DNA of 64,000 nt from Eutypa lata (lineage: Eukaryota > Ascomycota > Sordariomycetes > Xylariales > Diatrypaceae): the NCBI GenBank assembly GCA_022661535.1, contig JAKULF010000010.1:930001-994000 (forward strand). Direction: 5' to 3'. Shown in pieces: positions 1-11,893 of this stretch. The stretch's first letter is position 1; each line of letters begins with the position of its first letter. The notes under the pieces were generated by a model. That model did not search any database and was not told the origin of the DNA. It saw nothing but the letters and a program-made list of their open reading frames with translations. The position numbers were made by a program, and so were the translations under genes.

Positions 1-3000
1 ATTAACGATTATAATAAAAAGAAATTTATTTAAATTAAACTTTTTATAAAAAATAATTAAAAAAATTATATTTTTTTTAAAAATAAAATAAAAAATATTT
101 TAAATAATTTTAAATTCGTTAAAATAATTTCGTATATTAATATTTAAATTTACATTTTAAATATTAATAATAAATAATAAAATAAAAATTACTTTTTATA
201 TAATAAAATACTTTTTTATACGTTTTATTTATTTTATAACTTTATTTTTTTTTTATAAAATCTTTACTTTTAAATTCTTTTTAACGTATATAATTTAAAG
301 ATTTTAATATTAAAATTTCTTTTTTATTTAATTTTTTTTTTATTATTAATTATTTTTTAATTTAAAAATTTACGTTTTTATATTTATTTTTTTAATCGAA
401 ATATAATAATTAATATTTACTTTTCGATAATTTTTATTTATATAATATATATTATATATAACTTTTAATTATATTATTTTAAAAAAAATTTTTTTTTTTT
501 TTTTTTAATATTTAAAACTTTTATTTTATTAATTTATAATCTTTTTTTATATTTTTTTAATTATTTTTTTTAAATCTTTTTTATTATTATTAAAATAATT
601 AAATTTTTAATTAAAAACTTTAATTACGAAAATAATAACATTATTTTTAAATAAATTTTAAAAAACTTTTAATTAATATTTTTAATAAAAAACTTTATTT
701 AATTAACTTTTAAAAATTATTTTATAAAAAATAATTTTTTAAAGTTTAAAAAGTTAAATTTTTAAAGTTAAAATATTATAAATGAAGTTATAAACGAATA
801 ATAATAAATAATTGCTTTTTTTTAATTATTATTTTTTAATATAAAATACGATTTTATTATTATTTTAAAAGATATTATATATATTTTATTTAAAACGTAA
901 GTTTTTAACTTTCGCTTATAAATAATTAATAAAACGGTTTTAATTTATTAATAATTAAATTTTTTTATTTAAAAACTTAAAAGCTTTTTAAATTTATAAA
1001 GATTTAACGTATAATTTTAAAAATTAATTTATTAAATTTATAAAGGTTTTAAATAATATTAATTTAAAGTAAATAAAGATTTTAATAAATGTTTATATTA
1101 TTTTCGCGTATTAAAAGAATTATTACGATAATAAAAACATTTTTTATAAATCGATTTTTTTAATTTAAAAGAAAAAACTTAATAATTTAAAAAAATGCAT
1201 TTTTATTAAAATTATAATTAAAATTAAAAAAAAAACTTAAAAATATTAAATTATTAACTTTTATTTTTAATTACATTTTATTTTAATAATATTAAAATTT
1301 TATTTTATTTATCGAATATTATTAAATAAAAATAAATATTTTTTTATAAAATTTAAATTATTTTTTTAATTATTAAATAATAAATAAAAAGAATTTAAAA
1401 AATATAAAATTTAATTTTAAAATCGTAAATCTTTTAAAAAATATTAAAAATAATTAAAATATTTTTATTAAAATTTTTTAATCTTAAAACGATTAACGTA
1501 AAATAACTTTTAATTTATTTATTAACGTTATAAATTTAACATTATTAACGAATTTTTAATTATAAAAAGTTATTTAAATCGTTATAATAAATTTCGTTAA
1601 AGATTATATTTTTAAAAATTTATTAAAAAGAGATTATATTTATAAAAAAATATCGAAAATTATTTATAAAAGAATTAATTAAATGCTTTTTTATAAAATC
1701 TTAAAAATAATGCGAAAATCGTTTATAATTACTTTTATAAATCGATTAAAAATATTATTTAAAAGGTTTTTTTATTAAAAAAAAACGTTAATGGTTTTAT
1801 AATTAAAAAAAAGGATAAAATTAAAGATTAAAAAAAAATTAAAAAGTTTTATTAAATAAATTTAAAAGTAAAAAAATTAAAAAATGATCGTATTAATTTT
1901 AAATTTTTTATAAAAAATTAAATAAAATTTTTTAAAATAATATATTTATTAAAAAAAATTAAATAAATTGTTAAAAAAAACACTTTTTATTAATTATAAT
2001 AACGAATTTATTTTAAAATAATAAATAATTTTTTTAATTTTATTAAAAATTTAAATAAAATTTAAAAAGCGAATATATTTTATTAAAAATAAATCTTTAT
2101 TTATTTTCGTTAAATTAAATTTAAAAGAATTATACTTTTAAAAAAACGAAAAAAAAATAATTTATAAAATAACGCTTTTTATATTTAAAAACTTAATTTA
2201 TAACTTTTTTATTTTTAAATAAAAAATCGAAACTTTATTTAAAAAAATATTAAAAAAGATTTATAAGAAAATAATATAATTTAAAAAAAACAATAAAAAT
2301 ATTAAAAAAATAAAGTTTAAAGTTAATTTTAAAAATAAATTAAATAAAATTTAATTTAATAACGAAAAAATTTACTTTACGACGAATATTAAATTTTATT
2401 ATAAAAACGAAACGTTTTTATTTTTTTTCGTAAAAAGTATATATTAAAAATAATTCTTTTTATAAATAATAAATTAATATTAAAGCTTTAAAATTAAACG
2501 TTATATTTTTTTTTCGTTAATTATTTTTTAAATGTTTTTTTTAAATAATATAACTTTTTATATAATTATAAATTTCGTTTAATTATAATTAATTATTTTA
2601 TTATTATTTTATAAATTAAAATATAAAAAATAAATTTAAATTATTAAAAAAATAATTTAATTTAATTAATTATATAAAAAGTTTATTATAAATTTTAATA
2701 AAAAAAATATTATAATTAAAAAAGCATTAAACGTTATAATAATTTATTATAATAATTAAAGTATTATTATTTTAATAAAAAACTTTAATAATTATAATTA
2801 AATTAAATATATTAATATTTAATAATACTTTATTTATAAAAAAAAATAATATAATTAAAATATATTTTTATAAAAAATATAATAATAAACGAATTAATTA
2901 AATCGTTTATTTAAAATTTATTTATAAAGTTTTAAAATACTTTTAATTTAAAATAAATATTTAACGTCGAAATATAATAAAATTAATTTTAATTTAAAAT

Positions 3001-3400
3001 AAATAAAGTTAAAATTAATAATTATAACTTTATATTTATAAATAAATTTAAAAAAAATTAAATTTAATAATTAATTTAAAATTATTAATATTAAAATCGT
3101 TATAAATAACGAAAGTCGTTATATATAATAAAAAATAATATTTAATAAAAATAAATATTAATTACGAAATATCTTAAATATTATAAAAGTTAAAATATAA
3201 TTAAAAAGTTAAATTAAAGTTATTATTACTTATAAACATTAAGCGAAAATATTAAATTAAAAGGTTAAAATTATAAGTAATAAATATATTAATATAAATT
3301 AACAAGGTTAATTATATATATAAACAAACGTTTCTTTTATCTTTATAATAATTATCACTTTAATTAATTAAGCTTATTATCTTGTCTTTAAGCAATATTC
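1..3400. repeat. RIP-degraded A+T-rich repeat block
   Basis: This block is almost entirely A and T with stop codons in every frame. The few remaining C bases lie mainly in CpG and CpT, and the remaining G bases follow C or A. CpA and TpG are very rare. That is the footprint expected of repeat-induced point mutation, which turns CpA into TpA on both strands of duplicated DNA in ascomycetes. The source was presumably a transposable element, but no terminal repeat, reverse transcriptase or transposase motif can be read any more. The block starts before the window and fades over about 3300-3450 into normal composition. Confidence 0.88.
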
Positions 3401-3593
3401 TCCTTATAAGATCAAGATATTAATAACAATAACTTAACTTATCCTTCTGGCAAAAAACTACATAAGTAACCATTAGACTGATTGCGGTTCAATAAATTAT
3501 TACAGAGGGAAGTACTGCAGCATCGGCCCACGATTCCCTTTGAAATATTACATATATCAAATCCATAAAACAGTTCCATGCATCCTCCCCTCT

Positions 3594-4085
3594 TTAATAC
3601 CCGCTGAGGGCCACCGCGCCATCAGGAAGGTCATGCACAAACAAACGCCTATCCGGGACGACAGCTTCGTCAAGCACATCCTGATCATACCCAGCCCAGA
3701 TGATCTTCTTAGCCTCGTAATCAGCGATACTAAAGACTCGGCCCTTCCCGTCCCAGCCACTCCTGACAGTGAGCGAGCCGCACAGCACCCCGACATGGTC
3801 AGTTACCGCAAATGCCGGCGTGTCCGTCGCTTCGTCCCGATCTAGCTCATACGTGCAGATCACGTTTCCTCCGATTGGACGCCGGATGGTGAAATCGAAG
3901 AAGCAACTCTCGGTTGCTACCGTGCGCTCGCAGTCGGAGATGAAGTCCCCGATTACCCATTCCCCTGCCCCCGGATAGATAGGGTAGATGTCGTTGGTCC
4001 GCTGCGCGACGGAGGGAGTGACCACTCTCGCTGATGTGAGGGCTGCTGTGAAAGCAATGATGATGGCGGAATGTGTGAAATACAT
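3594..4085 (-). CDS. Small secreted protein, effector-like, unknown function
   Basis: A single-exon ORF of 163 codons. The N-terminus is a typical signal peptide: a hydrophobic stretch (IIIAFTAALTSA) ending near residue 19. The mature part has four cysteines (near residues 52, 61, 76 and 102), enough for two disulfides, and no membrane segment. The start is the first ATG after a TATA-like box about 210 bp upstream. No family is recognised with certainty. A small secreted protein with paired cysteines next to a RIP-affected repeat is the classic genomic position of fungal effector candidates, but that role is inference. Any spread of RIP from the neighbouring block has not destroyed the frame. 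Confidence 0.7.
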   Translation of the reverse strand: MYFTHSAIIIAFTAALTSARVVTPSVAQRTNDIYPIYPGAGEWVIGDFISDCERTVATESCFFDFTIRRPIGGNVICTYELDRDEATDTPAFAVTDHVGVLCGSLTVRSGWDGKGRVFSIADYEAKKIIWAGYDQDVLDEAVVPDRRLFVHDLPDGAVALSGY

Positions 4086-4297
4086 ATTCGTGATTGGTTG
4101 GTAGGCTTAAAATGCGTTGGTTTTAGAAAGTTGGTAATTGATATTTGACCTATGGAGGAAGAAGAGTGTCGTTTAGCTAGTGTAGTATGTATGTGGTGGA
4201 TGTTTTGTTGTATTGGGTTTGGTGTAGTGAGGATGCAATTGATTGCGGTGATGGGGATGCAATACAAATTTTAGTGCTGAGGGCTGGAATGAGTGAA

Positions 4298-4306
4298 CTT
4301 TATATA
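4298..4306 (-). promoter_or_regulatory. TATA-like box upstream of the secreted-protein gene
   Basis: The minus strand reads TATATAAAG about 210 bp before the ATG of the small secreted-protein gene. The distance is long for a TATA box, so a long 5' leader or a leader intron is possible. Confidence 0.4.
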
Positions 4307-5472
4307 CATGATATGGGAGAGGTGTTGACGGCCTTGGCCAACAACGCTCGATGAGGTTGCAGGCACCACGATCGTGCTCTGTCTATTTGAAAGCAAACAA
4401 AGTCGCCCCTAGATTGAGCCTCCCTTTACGATAACGTATTTGCCGTTTATGAATCCCTCCATGTTGTAGTAAGAAGACTGCTTAGCAGAACCTAGGTGGC
4501 AAACCCCCTTTGTTGAACCCCAACCCCTCCCTCGGATGCTTTTTCTTTTTTTTAGACAAATCTATCATTAGAACACCGCTGGCTCGTGGATCAGTTTCTA
4601 AGTGCGAATAGACAATGCTTTTCCAGTTATCAGGCGAGATAGGTTGTGAACCTAACCCCAGGGATTGGGAAGTGAGGCTGAGCTTCCTACCCTCTGCTAG
4701 GGACGACAAAGCGGAACCATGTTCCTGGAAACCAATGAGATACGAAAGCAAGAAGGGGGAGCACCACGTATCCAATGTTAGAATTACCATATCTATCAAT
4801 TTAGAATCAATCTAAATTTATTGGCGAGGCAAACAGTTACTATGAATAACGATGATGTCCCTTGAATACATTATACCTATCCAACGGTGGGGCCGGCCAA
4901 TACTAGAATCAGACTGATATTTTCGGGGAGCTGTTAATGCCAAATTAAGAGCCGAGTGGCATTTGTTTCATGTACAGGAATACATCGGTGATTTTGAGAG
5001 GAACGGGTAGCTTGGATTGCTATTTTTTGTTATACGAAGTTGGACGAAGGTGGCGATGGTATGGCGGAGGTTTGAAGAATAGGGGAAGTTGGGATGACTG
5101 GGTACAGAGCTGACTTCTGGTTTAAACATAGTATATTGGAGGGAAGAATATCATCGGTATTCACTTTGCACTTTTTGTGGCCATAAACACTGATATTTTC
5201 ATCGAGATATATAGGGGAAAATGTTGCTATCCCACAATTAAAATGCTGAAATGTATGTCTAGAGTTTAAATAAGTATATTCAGGTCGGATGAGTCTATTT
5301 ACTTTAGAACATAAACCCTCATGTAAATACCCATGTTCAAGAAAGGGTCATCTAGGCCCTGTATCAATATAACAAAGAAAATATGTGCCAATCCGAGGGG
5401 CGTTGGATCCTCATATCATCACATCGGAGTTCCGGAGCCTCTTCCAACACGGTGATAAAAAAACCATCAAAC
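4307..5472. other. Intergenic, no gene seen
   Basis: Only short overlapping ORFs without family resemblance or coding-like continuity occur here. No repeat or RNA gene was recognised. Confidence 0.6.
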
Positions 5473-6219
5473 TCAATCGGCCCAACCACCAAGGCGCTGC
5501 GAAACATCGCTAACATACTCAGGGGTAGCGCCCCTCCCATCACTGAGGTTATCAGCGTTGACATTCCCAGAGTTATACTCGCGGAGCGCCGGGTAGATGG
5601 TAGAGGGGTCCCCGCTGTTGCCCCAGTTCGCCATGTTGCCCTTGTAGTGCTCGGCGCCGCCCTGGATCATGCCGTTGATCTGGTCCTGGCTTAGATTGTA
5701 CTGGCCCTCGTAGCCGGGGCACCCGTAGCACTGCATCAGGCCTCCCGTCGGGATGCCCTCGGGGCTGGAGGTCACCGGCGCCCCGACGTTGCCGTGCGAC
5801 TCCTGCATGATGATCGACAGGAGCACGTTGGCGGGGACGCCGACCGAGGCCGAGATCTCTCGCACCGCTACGTCGATCTTCTCGATGTCGCCGGCCGTGC
5901 TACCGGTCATGGCCATGAAGGGTCTGTTGGTTTCGAACTGTACGTCATTTTAGGTTAGTAACTTTTTCACCTTTTAGTTTGTGGATAGGGAGAGGGGGGG
6001 GATGCTACTAGAGGAAGAGAGATAGGGGTAACGGACAAGTGCATCATAGCTCAACCACGTGTCAGCGCCAGGAAAGTTTTGCCAGGGCCCGCTGTAGAGA
6101 ATAGGACCAGCTCGGGCAATATGGGTGGTCTTGTCGTTAATGTTGTAGTTTCCCACGGGAGAGGAAGCAGCAAGGGTGGCGGCAGAGATAGCCAGAAGGA
6201 TAGACTTGAAGATGGCCAT
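5473..6219 (-). CDS. Secreted lysozyme-like / lytic transglycosylase-like protein
   Basis: Two exons (6219-6037 and 5937-5473) give 215 residues. The intron of 99 bp has a TACTAAC branch sequence and a TACAG acceptor; its donor GTCCGT is weak, but joining keeps the frame and gives the sequence DALFETNRP expected for this family. Residues 1-20 are a signal peptide. The body has the lysozyme/SLT fold signature: a glutamate in IIMQESHGN (the likely catalytic acid), GGLMQ, and a C-terminal IYPALREYNSG motif. The domain resembles goose-type lysozyme or GH23 transglycosylases and is found in secreted proteins of many ascomycetes. It probably acts on peptidoglycan or chitin-like polymers outside the cell, perhaps against bacteria; the substrate is not shown by the sequence. 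Two cysteines in the CYGCPG segment may form a disulfide. Confidence 0.85.
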
Positions 6220-7690
6220 TGTGGGCAAAAGTATATTTCGAAGGAGTGAATATAAAGGAGAGTAATTGGAAGGAATGATGTTTCGATGGCTAAGATTTGA
6301 TCTGCTGGTGTTGTCTTGGATAAAGGTATGAAATAACAACCAGAGGAACGCATCTCTCCTCCTTTATATATAATGGACGAGAGCATATATTCGCAGACTA
6401 CATACTTAGAGAACATATGCGGCCGTTACATGTATTAACCGCGTAACCATAGATGATGGGTAGTCCAACCGCAGCCAGTCAGATTCATGAAACCTTCCAA
6501 AAGGGGAAGGTTTACTTCTTCACCGAATAAGCCAGTGCGTATAACCTACCAGCTTATTTTTTTTGTCTTGTCTTGTTTGTAATAAGACATTCGCGGAAGT
6601 AAGTAGCAGAACTTATTTGCACTTTCTTCTCAGGTCTAATAGGGCACCTTGCGTGCACAGTCGCAATATATTACGCCCATTTACCTATATTGTCTCAGAT
6701 CCCATAGAAGGGGCATCCTCTCATGCGGCGCAGGAAATCCTGGGAGTTGCTCAAGGCTCACTCATTTCTTGTAGTATTTTCCAAGCGGCAGTTAGTTCCC
6801 AAAGTGGCACATTCCGGTCACATTATTGTTACTGTCCCAGAATCAAGGCTGCCTTCACTTCATTTCTGCACAGGTCTTAATTATAAGTGTTGAATTATGG
6901 GCGGTTAGGTTGACTCGGAAGTCACACCGTGTTACCTGCTCAATAGGGGCCAAGCTGCAATTGCCCCCAAATGAAGAGGTCCTAGGATGCCAACTTATGA
7001 CAGATTCAGAATTGCATAAGTAAACGCCGCGCTTGAGTTCGGAGATATAGATTCTGCTTACTAGTATAGCCCTGGCGCCTACCAGTTTCAGCCTCAAGAT
7101 TGTTCAACTACCTAGTTACCTACCCACCCATGCTGACCCGACGCTTGTTGGCCGTCAAAAGGACTAAGCATACATACGAAGTAGATTAGTCTCTATTAGG
7201 CTTTATATCCTATATAGTTTCTCAAAATTCCAACTGGAACCCTTTTAGAAATGCATTGCCACCGGAACTTGCTTCTAAATTAAGTGAACTTAACAGACAC
7301 TTCATAATCATAATATGACTTGCCAGGAATAACGGAGAATGTATGAAGCAAAAGGTGAGATAGGCAAATTGCTCTGAGGATCATCATCATGCGACCAATC
7401 ATTCTGTATTATGTAGTACTGCTTATTCCGCTATACCGCCATCATTAAGTAAAGATGTCAGGCTACGGTTGCTAAAAGTAAGCCCTGGGCGTCTCATATG
7501 ACGAGCAGAGCAGGACATTGCGTCCGCGTAACCGTAATATTGGCTACAACTGAATATAGCTGACTAAGCGGGGTGCTCAGTTGTAGCATGCCGTCCAGTA
7601 AGATAACCCGATTGAGGAAACACATCCTCTAATCATCTCGGGCTTTATTACACCTCATAAAAATTCTGCACCCGCCAAGCCTCTCTAGGA
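6220..7690. other. Intergenic, no gene seen
   Basis: Promoter of the lysozyme-like gene (a TATATATAA-type sequence lies on the minus strand near 6363-6372) followed by about 1.2 kb without a credible gene. Short ORFs at 6563-7023 lack start context and family resemblance. Confidence 0.55.
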
Positions 7691-8796
7691 TCACTTGAAA
7701 ACCCGTCGTCCTCCCGCCCTGGGCGCAAATCTGTCGAGCCCGTTCTGCGTCTGCTGGTTCCAGTGCAGGAGGCTCCCCATAGCGCCGCCGTGCTCCCCCG
7801 CGACCTTGCGGCGCCGGTACGCCTCGCGCAGGTGGTCTGGTCGCAAGGGGGCCTGGCGACGGTGTTTCGAAAGCTCGCTCAGCTCGTCCACCTCCCCTTC
7901 ATCCAAATCCTCTGGTACCTGATTCTCGCCGTTGTCGGCCCACTCCTGCTGAACGCGCCGCGCTTCCTCGACTACGTCTCCAAGGTACATCTTGCAGACG
8001 ACCTGCATCATCTGCTGGACATTCACAGGGCAAGATTGTGATGTCACGCTGTTTATGTGCTGTTGTGTTTTTGTAATTAGCAAACGATCTAGGGATCGAG
8101 TTGAGAGGATTCAAACGCGGAAATTATTAAACTCACTCTTTTCACATCAGCCATTCGTAAAGTCGCGCCATGCCAAACCTCGTAGCGCACGAACTGTCTC
8201 CTATCCATATGCCGTGACACGAGGGCTCTCAGGCGCTCCTCCTCCTTGATCTGCTCCTTGGAACGATGGGCAGCCTTACTAGCCATGTTCTCAGGGAGTT
8301 CGAACTCCTCACCCTCGCCGGCGCCGTCGACTTCATCGCCTTTCCGCGCGTGGTTTCCGCTCGTGGCGCTGATTTCGGTCGCCGCGCGGCCACCCACGAG
8401 GCTCGGCGTACCGTCCCGTAAGGCAGCAGCCTCAGCGGCAGCTTCGTTCGCCCGATCCGCTTTGGACTTCCTGCCGCGTTTCTTCTTCATAGGCGCCCCG
8501 CTGACCTGGCTCCCGCTGACAAGACTCATATTGTCGACGCTAGGTGACCGGCCCCGGAAGGATGGCGAAAAGGCAGCTTGCGACTGGGATTCGTCGGGTG
8601 GGAAGGAGGTTTGGCGAAGAGGATGTGCAGAGGTCGCCGAAGTCACGGACATGATCGATGCTTTCCGGCGCTTGATAGAAGGTGGTTGTACTGATAGATC
8701 TGCCGCCATTGATCCACGCTTCTTCGTCGGTAGCTGTGCGTTGGTAGGATACGGGGGAGAGCCCGCGGGGGAGTAGTTGTGAGGAGGCGATGCCAT
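7691..8796 (-). CDS. TAF11: TFIID subunit TAF11 (histone-fold, TAFII28-like)
   Basis: Exons 8796-8137 and 8059-7691 encode 342 residues; the 77-bp intron has a GTGAGT donor. The C-terminal half carries the TAFII28 histone fold: EERLRALVSRHMDRRQF and YEVWHGATLRMADVKR before the intron, then SQSCPVNVQQMMQVV and YLGDVVEEARRVQ after it. TAF11 pairs with TAF13 inside TFIID and contacts TBP and TFIIA during RNA polymerase II initiation. The first about 180 residues are disordered, with Ser/Pro stretches, a basic KKKRGRKSK nuclear-type signal and an acidic patch, as in other fungal TAF11 proteins. The gene is divergent from FOL2 with about 1 kb between the starts. The acceptor chosen (CAACAG) is the only nearby one that keeps the frame. 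Confidence 0.9.
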
Positions 8797-9793
8797 GATG
8801 GCAAATCGATTACTAGTAGGGGATCGGGAGATCTGGGAAATATGCTCGAAGGTCCTAACCGAGGGTAGGTAGGTCGCGGATCACCGACGTGGAATACTGG
8901 GTAGATTAGGAAGAACGGCCCGCGCCCGGAAATGTCGAGAAGTGAATGTGACGGAAGAGGTCCTGCCACAAGTTTATTCGTAATTAAACAGGAGTAGCCT
9001 AGTGATTCCGAAGATGAAGGATGTAACGGAGGCGTAAGATGGAGGTGGATAAAGGGAGTGTAATCCGGTCGAAGTTGTAGAATTGTAGAGTTGAAGGCTT
9101 GATGATCTCTCCTACGCAACGTTGATTAGATAACGCGAAATGTGACTGCCTTACGAAGTGCTTCAGGTACGTACCTCATACACCGCCACACCATTAGCCA
9201 CGAACTGTTCTAGCCTTAAGTCCCGCGCCACACGGTAAAATCCTGGTTAGTGGGGCACACGCGGGTCTCAATGGGGCTTCAGTGGTCTGACGTCAAAAGG
9301 CTCTTTCGAGTCTGCAAGCTGAGTCTGTTATCGCTGAAAAAGTCAGGGTCCTTGAGCCGATAACGGATAACTACTTGTAGTGTGATATTGTCTACAAATT
9401 TGAAAGACCGGATTGAAGTTAAAGCTCTTCGTCAATTCAGAATTATGAGTAGCGTAATGCTTAGATTTGGACTAAACTAAATGAATATATCAATGCAATT
9501 GAATATCTAGAAAGATGCAACTGCATCTTATGTGCAATGCACCCCTTTCCGATTGTAATCCTGACAGCCAGAACGTTTCCTCCTCTCCCCAGGAACAGAA
9601 CTTATAAGTGGGTACAGCAGGGGTCGTTTAGCACTCTAGAGGTGCTAAAAGGTGTATAACCCCACTAGTTATGTGGTTGACTAAAAAACTGCTTGAATTG
9701 AGAAACCGTCTAACTCGGTCCCGTCTTCTCCAACATGTTTTGAAGCTGCCGCTGTTCTTGTCGTTTTCGCTTTTGCCCGATATAGCAAACACC
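8797..9793. promoter_or_regulatory. Shared divergent promoter region of TAF11 and FOL2
   Basis: About 1 kb between two divergent starts, with no supported ORF. A palindromic TGACGTCA-like core (TGACGTCA at 9288-9295) resembles a CREB/ATF-type bZIP site. No TATA box close to either start was recognised, as is usual for housekeeping genes. Confidence 0.45.
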
Positions 9794-10919
9794 ATGGTTG
9801 AATTCGCCGAGTCTAAGCGGGGTGATCGTGAAACCGCCCTCTCCAGCAGCTCAGCTGTCAGCCTCTCCGACGTAGACGATTCCCCTCATGAAGGCTCGCG
9901 CCAGACCACAGATCGGGACGAGCGGAGAGCACACAAGAAGAAGAAGAGAAGGAGAGCGAAAGAGTGCGCCGTATCCGAAGTCAATGGAGGGTCTGAGTCG
10001 CGGAAGAGGAAGAATAGTTTGAGCAAAGCCGCGAGAGATCCCAGAGATGAGCCAGAGAGGAGGAAAAAGAAGAAGGCCAAGGCAGAGGGAACCGAGACGA
10101 GGTCGCCCAGCCCGGTCATAGACTTTGATGGCTTGAGTCGGCCAAGTCTGTCTTCCCTTGCCCTTTTGACGCAACAATGCGCTTCTACTAGATCTACCAA
10201 CTAACTATGTTTAGGTCGAGGTACTCGCGAAAGACTAGAGGAAAGCCCCGAGCAAGCGGCTTTGCGACTTGACAAACTACGTGGCGCCTGTCGGACGATT
10301 CTAGAGTGCATTGGTGAAGACCCGGATAGGGAAGGTGTCTTGGGTACCCCGGACCGCTACGCAAAGGCAATGCTGTATTTCACCAAGGGCTATCAGCAAA
10401 ACGTTGGGGATATCGTTAACGGCGCTATCTTTCACGAGGGACATAATGAGATGGTAATCGTGAAGGATATAGAGATTTTTAGTCTCTGCGAGCACCATAT
10501 GGTGCCTTTCAACGGCAAGGTAAGCTAGCCCTGTTCCCTCTCTCCTAGAACTGCTTTGTTCCACCCCCTTAGAAAATTACTCGGTGTCTCACGCCTCGAC
10601 ACAGATGCATATCGGGTACATCCCGAATAACAACGTCATCGGCATCTCGAAGCTACCGCGCATTGCCGAGATGTTCGCGCGCCGCTTGCAGGTGCAGGAG
10701 CGGCTGACGCGCGAGGTCGCCAACGCCATCATGGAGGTACTCAAGCCCCAAGGCGTGGCCGTCGTCATGGACTCGAGCCACCTGTGCATGGTGATGCGCG
10801 GCGTGCAGAAGACCACCGCAAGCACCATCACCAGCTGCGTTCTCGGCTGCTTCGAGCGCAAGGAGAAGACGAGGACCGAGTTCCTTAGCCTCCTTGGCTT
10901 GCCGGGAGGGCACAAATAG
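9794..10919 (+). CDS. FOL2: GTP cyclohydrolase I
   Basis: Three exons (9794-10145, 10215-10519, 10605-10919) encode 323 residues. The enzyme converts GTP to dihydroneopterin triphosphate, the first step of folate and tetrahydropterin synthesis, as a cytosolic homodecamer. The catalytic domain shows the zinc and active-site motifs: [13 protein letters not shown] (Cys and His), [20 protein letters not shown], and [10 protein letters not shown] with the second zinc Cys. The first about 115 residues are a Lys/Arg-rich, Ser-rich low-complexity extension, common in fungal homologues. The start is the ATG in AACACCATGG, a strong context; the frame stays open upstream to 9671, but that part looks non-coding. 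Both introns (69 and 85 bp) fall within conserved blocks and restore them exactly. Confidence 0.95.
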
Positions 10920-11515
10920 AAAAGTCGGCGAGTGGTATATATCCCAGTCTTGTCTTGCTTTCTTAACCGCATACTGGACTGCGCATTTATGGAGTTTGGG
11001 GCTACGTCTTTAGCAGAGCATGGGATCTCAACATCGAGTTATCTGCATTTCTTTTGGGAGGGGGTTCATAGGAGAAACAGCATTGTCTACTTAAAACCTA
11101 CTGCATTTAGAGGGGTTTGATATACCGGAAGGCTCAACGCCACCCATGGGAAGGGCTCGTATAGTATTGTACGGCTATTGAAGTTTCTCTTCAACATTAG
11201 GCGAATATCGTCATGTATCATCTTTAACAGAGGTTCTACAAAAGGGCGGAAAGCGGGACAGAACTTGCGGCGCTTAGTCAGCAATGATAACAAAAGATAG
11301 CGAAAAGCGGCATCATACTAGAATATTTGGTAGCACGGTGGTCTAGCTGCCTACAATACCTTTATATATCCCGTAAAACATACATGTAAATTAACAAATA
11401 CGTATACCTATATAAACCCCTGTATGCATCCAACACGTTAAGTCATAACTCAGGGAGGTAGTGGTACGAGATTTAGTAACCACACTTGTCCCTCATTATT
11501 GCTCATCCTAATACA
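10920..11515. other. Intergenic, no gene seen
   Basis: 3' region of FOL2. No repeat, RNA gene or supported ORF was found. Confidence 0.6.
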
Positions 11516-11893
11516 TTATACGATCGCCTTTGAGACCGTAGGGGCCTCATTCCATGCATCCATGTGTATCTGTCCGATAGTCACCCGCTCTGCGCTATTT
11601 CCCTCCCATCTCACCAACATAACATTCAAAGACCACTCGAGTTTATGCTGATAGTACCATGGATGAAAAACATCTTCGTAATAAGGTTCCACATCGCCGC
11701 CTGGAGGTGTAATCAACCCGCCACGAGACCTAACGTCCTTTTCCCGGTTCTCCTGTCTACTGCGAGATAGTAAGGCTAGGTCTAATTGGCAATTCTCCTG
11801 AATAAAAGTTCTTATTTGGCTTACATCGGCTTGCATGAAAGCCCCGCAGCGTCGACCGGTCCTATCGTACGTCGGGGTATACCTTGGTTTTAG
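11516..11893 (-). pseudogene. HET-like C-terminal fragment (probable relic)
   Basis: An open frame of about 125 codons ends at 11516. Its last part (WSLNVMLVRWEGNSAERV, then HMDAW) resembles the very C-terminal segment of many fungal heterokaryon-incompatibility (HET) proteins, where a VMLVEW-type strand is followed by a motif ending in a DAW or EAW block. An ATG lies at 11836, but the resemblance continues upstream of it, and an AAAAG acceptor-like site is present near 11893. No HET domain core (SYVWG, LWVD, WTLQE) was found upstream in any frame. It is probably the 3' exon of a deleted gene. A short genuine gene starting at 11836 cannot be excluded. Confidence 0.35.

Noticed and set aside
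1..3400. Attempt to read reverse transcriptase or transposase motifs in the RIP block
   Set aside because: Short look-alikes of copia-type motifs appear only by allowing many changes; not enough to name the element.
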